In this document: in pieces, positions 1 to 9,479 of the stretch | How positions within the stretch are numbered: position 1 is the first letter of the stretch | Layout: every line of letters starts with the position of its first letter | From: Rhizobium sp. L51/94 | GTDB lineage: Bacteria; Pseudomonadota; Alphaproteobacteria; Rhizobiales; Rhizobiaceae | Reading direction: 5' to 3' | Length of the DNA: 64,000 nt | Assembly: GCF_019355555.1 (NCBI RefSeq) | Contig: NZ_CP072141.1 | Location: forward strand, 3,342,001 to 3,406,000 | Translations under genes and position numbers: made by a program | Notes under the pieces: generated by a model | Seen by the model: only the letters and a program-made list of their open reading frames with translations | Database searches by the model: none | What the model was told of the DNA's origin: nothing

Positions 1-326
1 TGATCTCGGACGACGTACTGGTCCTCTATCTCGGCCGCATCGTCGAAGCCGGCGATTGCGCCACGGTGTTCCAGCGTCCGGCCCATCCCTATACCCAGGC
101 GCTGTTCTCGGCCGCCCCCGTGCCGGACCCAAAGGTCGCCCGCACCCGCAAGCGCATCCGCCTGCAGGGCGATCCGCCGTCGCCGATGAACCCGCCGCCC
201 GGCTGCGTTTTCGAGCCGCGCTGCTGGAAAGCCACCGATATCTGTCGCACTGCCATGCCGGCGACAGAGCCTGTCCGCCCCGGCCAGACTGCCGCCTGTT
301 ATCACATGGATAGCCCGGAAAACTGA
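1..326 (+). CDS. Peptide ABC transporter ATP-binding protein, C-terminal fragment
   Basis: Partial gene entering from the left edge; the reading frame starts at base 3 and ends with TGA at 324-326, leaving about 107 codons. The first visible residues (ISDDVLVLYLGRIVE) match the segment just after the H-loop of OppD/DppD/DppF-type ATPases. The rest fits the oligopeptide-type C-terminal extension, with the Pro-rich HPY-like stretch (RPAHPYTQAL) and the paired cysteines in GCVFEPRCW...C that this family carries. It should energise a dipeptide/oligopeptide or related importer at the inner membrane. The Walker motifs and the partner permeases lie outside the window, so substrate and D versus F subtype cannot be told. 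Confidence 0.85.
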   Translation, partial: ISDDVLVLYLGRIVEAGDCATVFQRPAHPYTQALFSAAPVPDPKVARTRKRIRLQGDPPSPMNPPPGCVFEPRCWKATDICRTAMPATEPVRPGQTAACYHMDSPEN

Positions 327-410
327 TCGCCGCTTCCGGTGCACGGCGGCCTTGCCCGCCCTGCGTCGAAGGCCTACAGCAGGCGCAGGAATGCGATGAG
401 GGAGAGTATC

Positions 411-1325
411 GTGGGCGGACATTTTTTGTCGATCGGCGAGTGCATGGTGGAACTGTCGCAGGCGGGCAACGGCCTGCTGCGCAAAGGCTTTGCCGGCGAC
501 ACGTTCAACACCGCCTGGTACGCCAAGGCCTGCCTACCATCGGACTGGTCCATCGATTATTTTACGGCCGTCGGTGACGATCCGATGTCGGACGAGATGC
601 TGGCCTTTATGAGCGGCGCCGGGATCGGCACATCCTATATCCGCCGCATCCGGGGTCGCACTCCGGGCCTCTATCTCATCAATCTGAAGGACGGCGAGCG
701 CACCTTCAGCTACTGGCGCGAATCCTCGGCCGCACGCCAACTTGCCGTCGATGGCGACCGTCTGCGCGAAGCCATCGAAGCCTCCGACGTCGTCTATTTC
801 TCCGGCATTACGCTTGCGATACTCGCCCACGACAGCGCCGAAACCCTGCTCTCGGAACTGCGCCGCGCCAAGGCGATCGGCAAGCTGGTGGTGTTCGACC
901 CGAACCTGCGCCCAAGGCTTTGGACCAGCCTCGACACCATGCACGCAACCATCAGCGAGGGCGCCCGCGCCGCAACGCTTGTCATGCCGAGCTACGACGA
1001 CGAGGCCGCCCATTTCGGCGACCCATCGATTGCCGCCACCATCCGCCGCTACCGGCAGCTCGGCGCTCCCCTGGTCGTCGTCAAGGACGGTGCCAAGGGC
1101 GTGACCGTCAGCACGGTCGCTGGCGACACCCTGGTCGAAGCCGAACACGTTGCCGAGGTCATCGACACAACCAGCGCCGGCGACAGCTTCAACGGCGCAT
1201 TCCTCGCCGAATACCTGAAGAGCAAGGATCTTGTCGCTGCAGCCCGCTTCGCCGTGAAGATCGCCGCCCGCGTGATCTGCGAGCACGGCGCATTGGTGGA
1301 GCGAGAGAAGCTCGGACTTGGTTAA
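411..1325 (+). CDS. kdgK: 2-dehydro-3-deoxygluconokinase (PfkB family)
   Basis: Phosphorylates 2-keto-3-deoxygluconate to KDPG with ATP, feeding the lower Entner-Doudoroff pathway. At about 304 aa it has the usual PfkB length. The N-terminal FLSIGECMVELSQ and the C-terminal PfkB signature DTTSAGDSFNGAF, whose GAGD-type Asp is the catalytic base, are both present, with the VVVKDGAKGV strand between them. I prefer the GTG at 411, preceded by GGAGAG at 401-406. An ATG at 396 in the same frame is the main alternative, and the frame stays open back to 339. The stop overlaps by 3 bases the stop of the convergent gene on the other strand. Confidence 0.85.
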   Translation: MGGHFLSIGECMVELSQAGNGLLRKGFAGDTFNTAWYAKACLPSDWSIDYFTAVGDDPMSDEMLAFMSGAGIGTSYIRRIRGRTPGLYLINLKDGERTFSYWRESSAARQLAVDGDRLREAIEASDVVYFSGITLAILAHDSAETLLSELRRAKAIGKLVVFDPNLRPRLWTSLDTMHATISEGARAATLVMPSYDDEAAHFGDPSIAATIRRYRQLGAPLVVVKDGAKGVTVSTVAGDTLVEAEHVAEVIDTTSAGDSFNGAFLAEYLKSKDLVAAARFAVKIAARVICEHGALVEREKLGLG

Positions 1326-1723
1326 GACGTCTTGCCGTCAAGCTGCGCCTCAATGGCTGTCTTGTCGATGACCGACCAGACATGCCGGATCTTGTCGTTG
1401 CGAAATTCGTAGAAGACGTTTTCCGAAAACGAGACCTTCCGTCCGTTCACCGCAAGGCCGAGGAACGTTCCCGCTGGCGTGCAGTCGAACTGCAGTCGTG
1501 CGGCGATCCTCGGCGGATCGGCGATCAGTAGATCGATGACGAATTGCAGGTCGGGTATTTGCCGGAAATCGTTTTCCAGCATCGCGCGATAGCCTGAAAG
1601 ACCGATCTGCCGGCCATTGTGCTCCACATCGTCGTCAACGAACTCACCGAGGAGCGTCCAATCCTGCCTGTTGAGACAGTCGATATAGCCTCGGTAGAGG
1701 GTCGCAAGTTCGGCATCGGCCAT
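1322..1723 (-). CDS. SnoaL-like / NTF2-fold protein
   Basis: A 133-aa protein that looks like a member of the SnoaL-like (ester cyclase / nuclear transport factor 2 fold) superfamily. Typical features are the N-terminal YIDCLNRQDW helix, the DDVEHNG strand, and a C-terminal sheet ending near FYEFRNDKIRHVWSVIDK. Such proteins are single-domain and usually of unknown substrate, so no reaction can be assigned. The start at 1723 is chosen because AAGGAAG lies 9 bases upstream. The frame is open for another 65 codons, but that stretch does not look like this fold. It converges on kdgK with overlapping stop codons. Confidence 0.7.
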   Translation of the reverse strand: MADAELATLYRGYIDCLNRQDWTLLGEFVDDDVEHNGRQIGLSGYRAMLENDFRQIPDLQFVIDLLIADPPRIAARLQFDCTPAGTFLGLAVNGRKVSFSENVFYEFRNDKIRHVWSVIDKTAIEAQLDGKTS

Positions 1724-1909
1724 GAGATTGACTTCCTTTGCGCATTCCAGAGTACACCGAAGAGACCTAAAGCTGCATTGCCATCGAAGCAAACCGAAGG
1801 GTGTAATATTTTCATCATCGACGGTCGTCACAATGGCTAGGCCCGGAATCATCGGATGGCGTGGGATGTTCCGCGCCGCCGCGATCGACCGGGATGGAAC
1901 AGTCGACCC

Positions 1910-2998
1910 ATGCTGCAACGTCTATCGAACATCGCCCCCGGGAAATCGCCGGCGCCGGACATGGCCCTGGGCGAACGACTGCTCATCGTCACCGATGCCT
2001 GGCACCCGCAGGTCAATGGCGTCGTGCGCTCCATCGAGAACACCAATCGTGAGCTGACGCGCATGGGCGTCACCGTCTCCATGCTGACGCCAGAGGGGTT
2101 TCGCAGCATCCCCTGCCCGACCTATCCGGAGATCAGGCTCTCGCTTGCAAGCTATCGGCGCGTTGCCGCTGCGATAGAGGCAACGCAGCCATCCTACGTA
2201 CACATCGCCACGGAAGGTCCGCTGGGGCTGACGGCGCGGCGCTGGTGCGTGCGCAACGGCATGCAGTTCTCGACCACCTACCACACCCGCTTTCCCGAAT
2301 ATGTCGCAGCCCGCCTGCCGATCCCTAAGTCCTGGCTCTATGCCTTCATCAGGTGGTTCCACAATGGCGGCTTCGGCTGCATGGTGGCGACACCGAGCCT
2401 TGCCGCCGAGCTCAAGGCCAAGGGTGTGCGCAACCTGCTGCCGTGGAGCCGCGGCATCGATGCGACGCTGTTCAGGCCTCAGGCACAGGAAGATTCGCCC
2501 TTCGGCCTGCCCCGGCCGATCTTCATGACCGTCGGGCGCGTCGCCACGGAGAAAAACCTCCCGGCATTCCTGGATCTCAACCTGCCGGGCTCGAAAGTGG
2601 TGGTGGGTGGAGGACCTGATCTGGAGGATCTGAAGAAGCGCTACCCGGACGTGCTGTTCACCGGCGCGAAATTCGGCGAAGAACTGGCCAGCGCCTATGC
2701 GCAGGGCGATGTCTTCGTCTTTCCATCGGTGACAGACACCTTCGGCAATACCATTCTCGAAGCGCTTGCGAGCGGCGTTCCGGTCGCAGCCTACCCGGTC
2801 ACCGGCCCGGCCGATATTCTCGGCGATCATCCGACCGCCGGCGCCGTCGACAAGGACCTCAGGAGCGCCTGCCTGCGAGCGCTCTCATGCTCGCGAGAGG
2901 CCGCCCGCAAACTGGCACTCACCTATTCCTGGGAAGCCGCAACGCAGCAGTTCCTCGACAACGTGCGGATCGCAAACGGCAAGATCAGACGGCGCTGA
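1910..2998 (+). CDS. Glycosyltransferase family 4 protein
   Basis: A GT-B fold, GT4-type retaining glycosyltransferase of about 360 aa. The N-terminal domain opens with RLLIVTDAWHPQVNGVVRS, typical of the acceptor side, followed by the STYHTRFPEY motif. The C-terminal donor domain holds FMTVGRVATEKNL and the E-x7-E-like region SVTDTFGNTILEALASG. These fit bacterial mannosyl- or glucuronosyl-type transferases acting on diacylglycerol or related lipids at the cytoplasmic face. A glycolipid role is my inference, and donor and acceptor are not visible. Starts at 1910 and 1961 are both possible and neither has a strong ribosome site; the frame is open from 1856. Confidence 0.8.
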   Translation: MLQRLSNIAPGKSPAPDMALGERLLIVTDAWHPQVNGVVRSIENTNRELTRMGVTVSMLTPEGFRSIPCPTYPEIRLSLASYRRVAAAIEATQPSYVHIATEGPLGLTARRWCVRNGMQFSTTYHTRFPEYVAARLPIPKSWLYAFIRWFHNGGFGCMVATPSLAAELKAKGVRNLLPWSRGIDATLFRPQAQEDSPFGLPRPIFMTVGRVATEKNLPAFLDLNLPGSKVVVGGGPDLEDLKKRYPDVLFTGAKFGEELASAYAQGDVFVFPSVTDTFGNTILEALASGVPVAAYPVTGPADILGDHPTAGAVDKDLRSACLRALSCSREAARKLALTYSWEAATQQFLDNVRIANGKIRRR

Positions 2999-3031
2999 GG
3001 ACCGACGCAGAGGCGCACCGGTCCCGAAGGA

Positions 3032-4507
3032 TCAGCGTTCCTTCTTGCGCTTGCTCGGATAGGGGTTCTTCCGCTTGCGGTTCTCGAACGGATTTTCCGA
3101 CGCATGGAAATGGATCCGGATCGGCACGCCCGGCATCTCGAAATCCTCGCGCAACCCGTTGGTCAGGTAACGGATATAGGATTCCGGCAATGAGTCCGGC
3201 CGGGTGCACGAGATCATGAAGCCCGGCGGACGAGCCTTGACCTGCGTCATGTATTTCAGCTTCAGCCGGCGGCCGGACACGGCGGGTGGCGGATGCTGGA
3301 CCTGGCGCGCATCCAGCCAGCGATTGAGCTTGGCGGTGGCGATGCGCTTGTTCCAGACCTTGTCGGTATCGATGATCGACTGCATCAGCCGGTCGAGGCC
3401 ATCGCCGGTCTGCCCGGCAATCGTCACGGCACGAATGCCGCGCGCCTGCGGCAGCAGCCGGTCGGTCTTTTCGCGCAGGTCGGCGAGCACGGTCTGCCGG
3501 TCCTCGATCAGGTCCCACTTGTTGAAGGCGATGACGGCAGCACGGCCTTCGCGGATGACGAGGTCGACGATCTGCAGGTCCTGCTTTTCGAACGGGATCG
3601 TTGCATCGAAGACGATGACCACCGTCTCGGCAAAGCGGATTGCCCGCAGCGTGTCGGCAACCGACAGCTTTTCGAGCTTCTCGGTGACGCGTGCCTTCCG
3701 GCGCATGCCGGCGGTGTCGAACAGCTTGATGGTCCGGCCGCGCCAGGCCCAGTCGACGGAGATCGAATCGCGGGTGATGCCGGCCTCGGGGCCGACCAGC
3801 AGGCGGTCCTGGCCGAGGAAGCGGTTGATCAGCGTCGACTTGCCGGCATTCGGGCGACCGACGATGGCGACGCGCAGCGGCTTCGTCTCGTCGTAATCGG
3901 GCTCTTCTTCCTTCTCGTCGTCGAACACATCGTCGCCGTCGAGCGGCAGCGAGACATCCGTCTCGGCCACGTCGTCCTCGTCTTCCTCGATTTCCGGCGG
4001 ATAGGCGCGGTCCTGGCCGATGGCTGCGACGATTGCGTCGTGCAGGTCGATCATCCCCTGGCCGTGTTCGGCCGAAATCGGGCAAGGATCGCCGAGCCCG
4101 AGGGTGAAGGCGTCATAGAAACCGCCATCGGAGCCCTTGGCTTCCGACTTGTTGGCAACCAGCACGACCGGCTTGCCGCGCCGCCGCAGAAGCTCGCCGA
4201 ACACCTTGTCGAGCGGCGTCAGGCCATATTTGGCATCGACCACGAACAGCGTCAGGTCTGCCTCCTCGATCGCAGCTTCGGTCTGGGCGCGCATCCGGCC
4301 CTCGAGCGAATCCTCATGGGCTTCTTCCAGACCGGCCGTGTCGATGATGGTGAAATGCAGGTCCATCAGCTTGGCATCGCCCGGACGACGGTCACGGGTG
4401 ACGCCCGGGGTGTCATCGACGAGCGCCAGCTTCTTGCCAACCAGGCGGTTGAACAAGGTGGACTTGCCGACGTTCGGGCGACCGACGATCGCAACCGTGA
4501 AATTCAT
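3032..4507 (-). CDS. der: Ribosome biogenesis GTPase Der (EngA)
   Basis: Double-domain GTPase needed for 50S subunit maturation. G domain 1 has GRPNVGKST at residues 9-17 and DTAGLEE near 56; its fourth motif reads NKSE rather than NKxD. G domain 2 has GRPNAGKST at about 217-225, [11 protein letters not shown] and NKWD. A KH-like C-terminal domain follows and ends in a very basic tail ([15 protein letters not shown]). At 491 aa it fits the family. The linker between the G domains (about 172-208) is strongly acidic. The start at 4507 follows an AAGGAAC box. It lies 16 bases downstream of the YfgM-like gene and is probably cotranscribed with it. Confidence 0.95.
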   Translation of the reverse strand: MNFTVAIVGRPNVGKSTLFNRLVGKKLALVDDTPGVTRDRRPGDAKLMDLHFTIIDTAGLEEAHEDSLEGRMRAQTEAAIEEADLTLFVVDAKYGLTPLDKVFGELLRRRGKPVVLVANKSEAKGSDGGFYDAFTLGLGDPCPISAEHGQGMIDLHDAIVAAIGQDRAYPPEIEEDEDDVAETDVSLPLDGDDVFDDEKEEEPDYDETKPLRVAIVGRPNAGKSTLINRFLGQDRLLVGPEAGITRDSISVDWAWRGRTIKLFDTAGMRRKARVTEKLEKLSVADTLRAIRFAETVVIVFDATIPFEKQDLQIVDLVIREGRAAVIAFNKWDLIEDRQTVLADLREKTDRLLPQARGIRAVTIAGQTGDGLDRLMQSIIDTDKVWNKRIATAKLNRWLDARQVQHPPPAVSGRRLKLKYMTQVKARPPGFMISCTRPDSLPESYIRYLTNGLREDFEMPGVPIRIHFHASENPFENRKRKNPYPSKRKKER

Positions 4508-4523
4508 GGCGATTGGTGTTCCT

Positions 4524-5207
4524 TTAGCCCTGGGTCTGCGGGGCTTTGCCCGAAGCTTCGATATTATCAAGCATCATCTGGGCACGATTGGCAATATTGC
4601 GGGGTGACTGCTGGTCGCTGACGATGGCCTGGAACCACTGCCGGGCCTTGGCGAAATCGCCGGCCTTGTAAGCGGAAAGACCCAGGACTTCGCGCGCAGA
4701 ATGGCGGAAGGCACTAGCCGGCACGGCCATCTCCTCGGCGAGCGCGGAGACCTGTTGATAAGTCCCGGTGTCGACCAGCAGGAAGGCGGCGCGCAGGCGG
4801 GCAGCGTCGGCGATAACGGAGGGAACGCCGGACTGCTTGCTGATTGCGGTGAACGCGGCCACGGCACCGGCCGTGTCGCCCTTTTGCGCCTGCAGCGACG
4901 CGGCACGCATGCTGGCGAGCAGCGGATAGGCGCCCTTGCCGTCTTTTTCGATGGCAGAGAGGGCTGCCAGTGCATCGTCGGTCTTGTTCTGGTCGGCCAG
5001 CGCCAGCGCGGCGAGAAACTTGTCGCCGTTGTCGCCGGCCTGATGGGTTGCCCAGTAGCGATAGCCGACATAGCCGGCCGTCCCGATAACGACCAGCACT
5101 GCGAAGCCGATGATCAGGCGGCCGAAACGGCGCCAGACGAACTGCATCCGGTCGGAGCGCAGTTCCTCGTTGACTTCGCGGATGAAGCTGTCGTCGTTGA
5201 ATGCCAT
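4524..5207 (-). CDS. YfgM-like tetratricopeptide repeat membrane protein
   Basis: A 227-aa protein with a short cytoplasmic N-terminus ([19 protein letters not shown]), one transmembrane segment at about residues 30-50 ([19 protein letters not shown]) and a periplasmic part made of TPR-like helices rich in Ala and Gln. This is the layout of YfgM (Pfam TPR_21), an ancillary subunit near the SecYEG translocon and periplasmic chaperones in E. coli. Its place directly upstream of der supports the call, as yfgM and der are usual neighbours. The intervening bamB gene of E. coli is absent here. Confidence 0.85.
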   Translation of the reverse strand: MAFNDDSFIREVNEELRSDRMQFVWRRFGRLIIGFAVLVVIGTAGYVGYRYWATHQAGDNGDKFLAALALADQNKTDDALAALSAIEKDGKGAYPLLASMRAASLQAQKGDTAGAVAAFTAISKQSGVPSVIADAARLRAAFLLVDTGTYQQVSALAEEMAVPASAFRHSAREVLGLSAYKAGDFAKARQWFQAIVSDQQSPRNIANRAQMMLDNIEASGKAPQTQG

Positions 5208-5326
5208 TCTCGTCTCCGGCTCCGGCCAAAACTTGCATGCATAAAAGGGAGCGCGCCGGCAGGATGCAGCGCATGAACGCGCCTTCTACCCGATTTTGCG
5301 CCCGTTGTAAGGGGGAACCGCAGAAA

Positions 5327-5914
5327 TCACATCATTGCCAGCGGCGAAACGCCGATAAGCCACTCATGCAGCTTCCAGATGATGGCGCCCCAGAGCACGA
5401 TGCCGAGGACGACCGCCGCCGCATCGTATTTCACTGACACGAACGGGCGTGGGGTGATTTCGCCGGCCCGAGCCCGGCGCTTCAGCGATATCCGCACGAC
5501 AACGCCCCAGGCGAGGAAGGAGGCAAACAGCAGCACGCCGGCGCTGTCGCCGTTTGCCAGAAGATGAGCGAGCGCCCAGATCTTCACCGCCAGCACCGTC
5601 GGATGCTTCGTTCTGGCGGCGATATGACCGGCCGGCAGCAGGCCGGCCACGAGACAGATGCTGGCGATCAGCATAAGCGTCAAGGTGATGTGCGAGGCCC
5701 AGGCCGGTGGCGAATACAGCACCGTCGTCTCGTAGCGGGCGATGCTGAAGGCATAGATCAGCAACACCAGCGTCAGGAGGCTGGCGACCGACTGCAGGAC
5801 GATCCAGGCGGGACGCCCGAGGCGCTCGATCATCGACAGCCGGAACCCCGGCGCCAGCGCCTGGATCAGGTGAACGCCGAGAAAAAGTATGATGCTGACG
5901 ACAAGCAAAGCCAT
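5327..5914 (-). CDS. NnrU family membrane protein
   Basis: A 195-aa integral membrane protein with five or six hydrophobic helices. It matches the NnrU family in overall plan: an N-terminal FLGVHLIQALAPGFRLSMIERLG, a central AGHIAARTKHPTVLAVKIWALAHLLANGD loop (given here in parts: AGHIAARTKHP and WALAHLLANGD), and a terminal WKLHEWLIGVSPL. The central His-rich loop is the hallmark and also resembles the isoprenylcysteine methyltransferase-like superfamily. NnrU was named from denitrification clusters, but no denitrification gene is seen here, so its role is open. The start at 5914 has an AAAGGAT box. Confidence 0.85.
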   Translation of the reverse strand: MALLVVSIILFLGVHLIQALAPGFRLSMIERLGRPAWIVLQSVASLLTLVLLIYAFSIARYETTVLYSPPAWASHITLTLMLIASICLVAGLLPAGHIAARTKHPTVLAVKIWALAHLLANGDSAGVLLFASFLAWGVVVRISLKRRARAGEITPRPFVSVKYDAAAVVLGIVLWGAIIWKLHEWLIGVSPLAMM

Positions 5915-6004
5915 GGGGAAATCCTTTGAATCAAGACCACCATCCCTATCGGCTCGGGTTGAAAATTGAAAGCAGCATCAAAGCTTCGCCGCATTCCTCA
6001 TCCA

Positions 6005-7021
6005 ATGGCGTCCATCGAGCAAACTGACACGGTGCTTCTTTTGCGTTTCATCCCCGCCTCCGCCCTCGCCCTTTCCCTCGTGCTGCCGATAGCAGCCCAG
6101 GCAGACGAGAAACCGAAGCAGATCGTGCTGATTTCCTTTGACGGCGCCCATGACAACGCGCTCTGGACGAAGAGCCGAGACATGGCCCGGCGCAATGGCG
6201 CTCACTTCACCTATTTTCTCTCCTGCACCTTCCTGATGAACCGCGATCAGGCCAAGGCCTATCAGGGACCAGGGCATAGGCCTGGCAAGTCGAATGTCGG
6301 CTTTGCCCATAGCGACGAGGAAATCCGCACACGCATCGCCAACATCTGGGGCGCCCACCAGGAAGGCGCCGACATTTCCAGCCATGCCTGCGGCCATTTC
6401 GACGGCAAAGATTTCAGCAAGGCCGACTGGCTGCAGGAATTCAAGGCAGCACAGGTAGCGCTTCGCGATGCCTGGAAGAATTCCGGCGCCCCGACCGACG
6501 AACCTGAGGGCTGGGAGGACTTCGCCACCCACGACGTCAAGGGATTTCGCGCGCCCTATCTCTCCACCAGCGATGGCCTCGTTGCCGCCGAGAAGGAAAT
6601 GGGCTTCGTCTACGACGCCAGCCTCGTCACCCGTGGACCCATGCTGCCGAAGACCGAAAATGGCCTGCCGCGTTTCGGACTGCCCCTCATCCCGGAGGGC
6701 CCGGACCATCATCTGGTGATCGGTATGGACTACAATCTCTATGTCCACCACTCGAAAGGCGTCGAGGACCCTGCCAATTCGAAAGCCTATGAGGACCGCA
6801 GCCTCAACGCCTACGAAGCCGCGTTCAAGACGCAATATGACGGCGACCGCATCCCCCTTCAACTCGGCTTCCATTTCGTCGAAATGAATGCCGGCGCCTA
6901 CTGGCGAGCGCTCGACCGCTTCCTCGGCGACGTCTGCCAAAAACCGGACGTCGCCTGCATCAGCTACTCCGAAGCCCTGCCAATGATCGCCGCACGGGGC
7001 AAGACGGCGTCCGGGCTCTGA
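6005..7021 (+). CDS. Exported polysaccharide deacetylase-like protein
   Basis: A secreted NodB-homology (carbohydrate esterase 4) protein of about 338 aa. A signal peptide is clear (LRFIPASALALSLVLPIAAQA, cleavage expected after AQA). The catalytic motifs are variant but recognisable: SFDGAHD in place of TFDD, and SHACGH as the zinc HxxxxH-type motif. The C-terminal half contains GFRAPYLS (arginine motif) and a late LGFHFVEMN strand holding the final His. The target could be peptidoglycan, exopolysaccharide or another amide, and no neighbour resolves it. The start is uncertain: TTG 5966, ATG 6005 and GTG 6032 are all in frame, and 6032 would give a standard signal peptide directly. Confidence 0.75.
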   Translation: MASIEQTDTVLLLRFIPASALALSLVLPIAAQADEKPKQIVLISFDGAHDNALWTKSRDMARRNGAHFTYFLSCTFLMNRDQAKAYQGPGHRPGKSNVGFAHSDEEIRTRIANIWGAHQEGADISSHACGHFDGKDFSKADWLQEFKAAQVALRDAWKNSGAPTDEPEGWEDFATHDVKGFRAPYLSTSDGLVAAEKEMGFVYDASLVTRGPMLPKTENGLPRFGLPLIPEGPDHHLVIGMDYNLYVHHSKGVEDPANSKAYEDRSLNAYEAAFKTQYDGDRIPLQLGFHFVEMNAGAYWRALDRFLGDVCQKPDVACISYSEALPMIAARGKTASGL

Positions 7022-7050
7022 AACGTCGTACCGTTTGCAGACCCCACGAA

Positions 7051-7077
7051 AAAAGGCTCCGTCTCCGGAGCCTTTTT
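7051..7077. terminator. Bidirectional rho-independent terminator
   Basis: Perfect 11-bp stem AAAAGGCTCCG / CGGAGCCTTTT with a TCTC tetraloop, flanked by A-run on the left and T-run on the right. It lies between two convergent genes ending at 7021 and 7096 and would work for both. Confidence 0.9.
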
Positions 7078-7095
7078 GCATTGTCGCTGGAATTC

Positions 7096-8361
7096 TCAGG
7101 TTTCCGGGTTCTCGCTTTGCGCCTGACGCTCCAGATAATGGCGATCAATCGCCGGCAATGGCTCGTCGTCGATGGCCGCCTCGAAGGACTTGAGGCGCTT
7201 GTGGATCGATAGCAGCTCGATGATCGTCGTCCAGGAGTTGACGAGATACTGGAAGGAATTGCTGACCTGTCCAAACGCTGTCGAGATCTGCTGGAAGATG
7301 CCGTAGGTGATGGTACCGGCCACAATCGTCGGCACGAGCATGAAGACCACGAACAGCGCGTCCGCCTGGACATAGAAATAGCGGGCGACGTTGAAGTACA
7401 GGTAGTGGAAATACATCCGGTAGTAATTGCGCCGAACGTTTCCGAACAACTCCGTCAGCGTTGCCGGCTGGGCGCGATCCGCATGGTCCTCGCCGTAGAC
7501 GAGTTCCTTGCGATAGGCTGCCTCGACGCGCTGGTTGCGGAAGTTCAAGCCAGGCAGCTTGATGCCGGCGACAGCCAGCAGCACGGTCCCGAAGACAGAC
7601 CAGAACAAGGCCAGCCAGAACAGCGAATTTGGCACTTTTCCGATAAATGGCAGATCGGTGACGTAGTTCGACAATGCGAGCAGGATAGGCAGGAACACCA
7701 CCAGCGTCATGACGGAATTGATGAGCGTGATGCCGAGCCCTTCGAGCGTGCTCGAAAAGCGCATAGTGTCTTCCTGAACACGCTGCGATGCACCTTCGAT
7801 GTGCCGCAATTTTTCCCACTTGGACGCATAGAAATTGTTCATCGCCGTGCGCCAGCGGAAAATGTAGTGGCTGGTGAAGAAGTCGGTGACGATCGAGACG
7901 AACATGCTGAGAAAGGCGATCTGCGCGAACACAATCATCAGGTCGTAGAAATTCTCGACTGATATACCGGGTTTCTTGGACAACGCATTCTGCAGGAGGT
8001 CCCCGAACGGCCGGCGCCAGTTATTGACGACGACGCTGATCTGGACGCCGAAATAAGTCACGAAGATGATCAGCGCAGAGCCCCAGACCGACCACAGCTT
8101 CCATGGGTGATTGATTGCCTTCAGATGCCAAAAACCACAGAAGATTATGCCCGAAAGGAAGAAGTAACCGTAGAACCAGAGATTCTCGCGCAGCAGGAAG
8201 AACGACAGGTCGATCGGCTGCTGATCTTCCGGAACGGGTCCGAAGCCTAACGTCACACCGAGATGCGCTGCGCCAAGATACCAGCCAAAGATGGCAACCA
8301 GCGTCCAGACGATGAGGGAGGTGAAGAACACCTTGGGCTGAGGAAAGAAGGAATGAAACAC
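7096..8361 (-). CDS. bacA: SbmA/BacA-family peptide transporter
   Basis: A 421-aa inner-membrane protein of the SbmA/BacA family, which imports proline-rich and other antimicrobial peptides and, in rhizobia, is needed for survival against legume NCR peptides and for very-long-chain fatty acid modification of lipid A. The length and the first residues from the proposed GTG start (MFHSFFPQPK) match rhizobial BacA. Seven or so hydrophobic segments are present, with the family stretch FTSHYIFRWRTAMNN and the C-terminal FQQISTAFGQVSNSFQYLV. I choose GTG 8361 because AGGAAAG lies about 8 bases upstream; the frame continues to 8472. Its 3' end meets the 7051-7077 terminator. Confidence 0.85.
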   Translation of the reverse strand: MFHSFFPQPKVFFTSLIVWTLVAIFGWYLGAAHLGVTLGFGPVPEDQQPIDLSFFLLRENLWFYGYFFLSGIIFCGFWHLKAINHPWKLWSVWGSALIIFVTYFGVQISVVVNNWRRPFGDLLQNALSKKPGISVENFYDLMIVFAQIAFLSMFVSIVTDFFTSHYIFRWRTAMNNFYASKWEKLRHIEGASQRVQEDTMRFSSTLEGLGITLINSVMTLVVFLPILLALSNYVTDLPFIGKVPNSLFWLALFWSVFGTVLLAVAGIKLPGLNFRNQRVEAAYRKELVYGEDHADRAQPATLTELFGNVRRNYYRMYFHYLYFNVARYFYVQADALFVVFMLVPTIVAGTITYGIFQQISTAFGQVSNSFQYLVNSWTTIIELLSIHKRLKSFEAAIDDEPLPAIDRHYLERQAQSENPET

Positions 8362-8599
8362 AGAGATCGCTTTCCTGAACGGGAAGATGGGAAGCATCAG
8401 CCGATGCTGATTTTGCGGGAACCTAAGGCAGTTCCAAAGCAGCGGCAACGCTCTTCCCGCTTTCTTACACATTTGTAACGGCTTGTTCCCAGGATATCAT
8501 CCGATTGCTGAGCGCATCGGCGCCACGCACCGCCGGGAGGTTGCATCTGGCTTCGCGTGCCCGCGTCGCCGAGGCTGCGCGCCGATCAGGTCAGGCGCC

Positions 8600-9352
8600 T
8601 TATTCGTCCGCCAACGTCAAAATCACAGGCCCGTTTCGGGTGGCGATGACGGTGTGTTCGAACTGTACGGTAGGCGCGCGCGGATCGCTGTAAAGGGTCC
8701 AGGCATCGTCGCCGCCCTCGGCCCAGCTGGCGCCGAGCGACAGGAAAGGCTCGACGGTGAAGACCAGCCCGTCCTGCATGATCCGCGTCTCGCTCGGATC
8801 GGCCCAGGTCGACACCTCGGCCGGCTCCTCGTGCAGCGAGCGGCCGATGCCGTGGCTGGCCAGATTGGCGATCAGCGTGTAGCGGTGCTTTGCAGCAAAG
8901 GCGCCGACGGCCTTGCCGATCTGCAGGAAAGGCACGTCGCTGCGCACCTGGTTGAGGCCAACCCACAGCGCCCGCTTGCCATCGCGGCACAATCGCTCGA
9001 TCTTCGGCTTGACCGGTGGCACCGTGAAGGATGCGCCCGTATCGGAAAAGAACCCGTCCTTTTCGGCCGACACATCCAGATTGACGAGATCGCCGGCCGC
9101 AATGACGCGCGGGCCCGGAATTCCGTGCGCCACTTCCTCGTTGACGCTGATGCATGTCGCGCCGGGAAAGCGATAGACGGTCTCGGGCGCCGACCGTGCA
9201 CCGGCGTCTTCAAGCGCCTTGCGGCCGATAGCATCGAGCTCCAGCGTCGTGATCCCCGGCTCGAGAGCTGCAGCCATCACCTTCAGCGCATTTGCGCAGA
9301 TACGGCCGATGTCCTTCATCTTGGTGAATTCGTCGTCGCTTGAAATGATCAT
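8600..9352 (-). CDS. map: Type I methionine aminopeptidase
   Basis: Removes the initiator Met from nascent proteins. At 250 aa it has the bacterial single-domain length. All five metal ligands can be seen in order: Asp in VNLDVS, Asp in FFSDTGASF, His in ASHGIGRSLHE, Glu in FTVEPFLS and Glu in QFEHTVI. The substrate-pocket His in EVAHGIPG is also present. The start at 9352 (MIISSDDEFTKM) is the only good one. It is a stand-alone map, not next to rpsB or secY. The AHSA1-like gene upstream runs the same way, with a 127-bp gap. Confidence 0.93.
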   Translation of the reverse strand: MIISSDDEFTKMKDIGRICANALKVMAAALEPGITTLELDAIGRKALEDAGARSAPETVYRFPGATCISVNEEVAHGIPGPRVIAAGDLVNLDVSAEKDGFFSDTGASFTVPPVKPKIERLCRDGKRALWVGLNQVRSDVPFLQIGKAVGAFAAKHRYTLIANLASHGIGRSLHEEPAEVSTWADPSETRIMQDGLVFTVEPFLSLGASWAEGGDDAWTLYSDPRAPTVQFEHTVIATRNGPVILTLADE

Positions 9353-9479
9353 CGAAACAGGATTCCGGCTCTAGCGGCCCTGTCGGGCCAAACGGATGGA
9401 GCGCTGGCTTTCGCGCCTCCTCGCTCGTCCGTCAATGCCTTTTTCCCTGTGCGCCCGTCATTTGCGGCCTATCCGGCGC

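Noticed and set aside
3293..4621. 442-codon plus-strand frame opposite der
   Set aside because: Antisense shadow of a clear GTPase gene; composition is random-like and no motif is present.
9375..9388. GGCCC-TGTC-GGGCC hairpin between the AHSA1-like gene and map
   Set aside because: Only a 5-bp stem with no T-run; too weak to call a terminator or attenuator.
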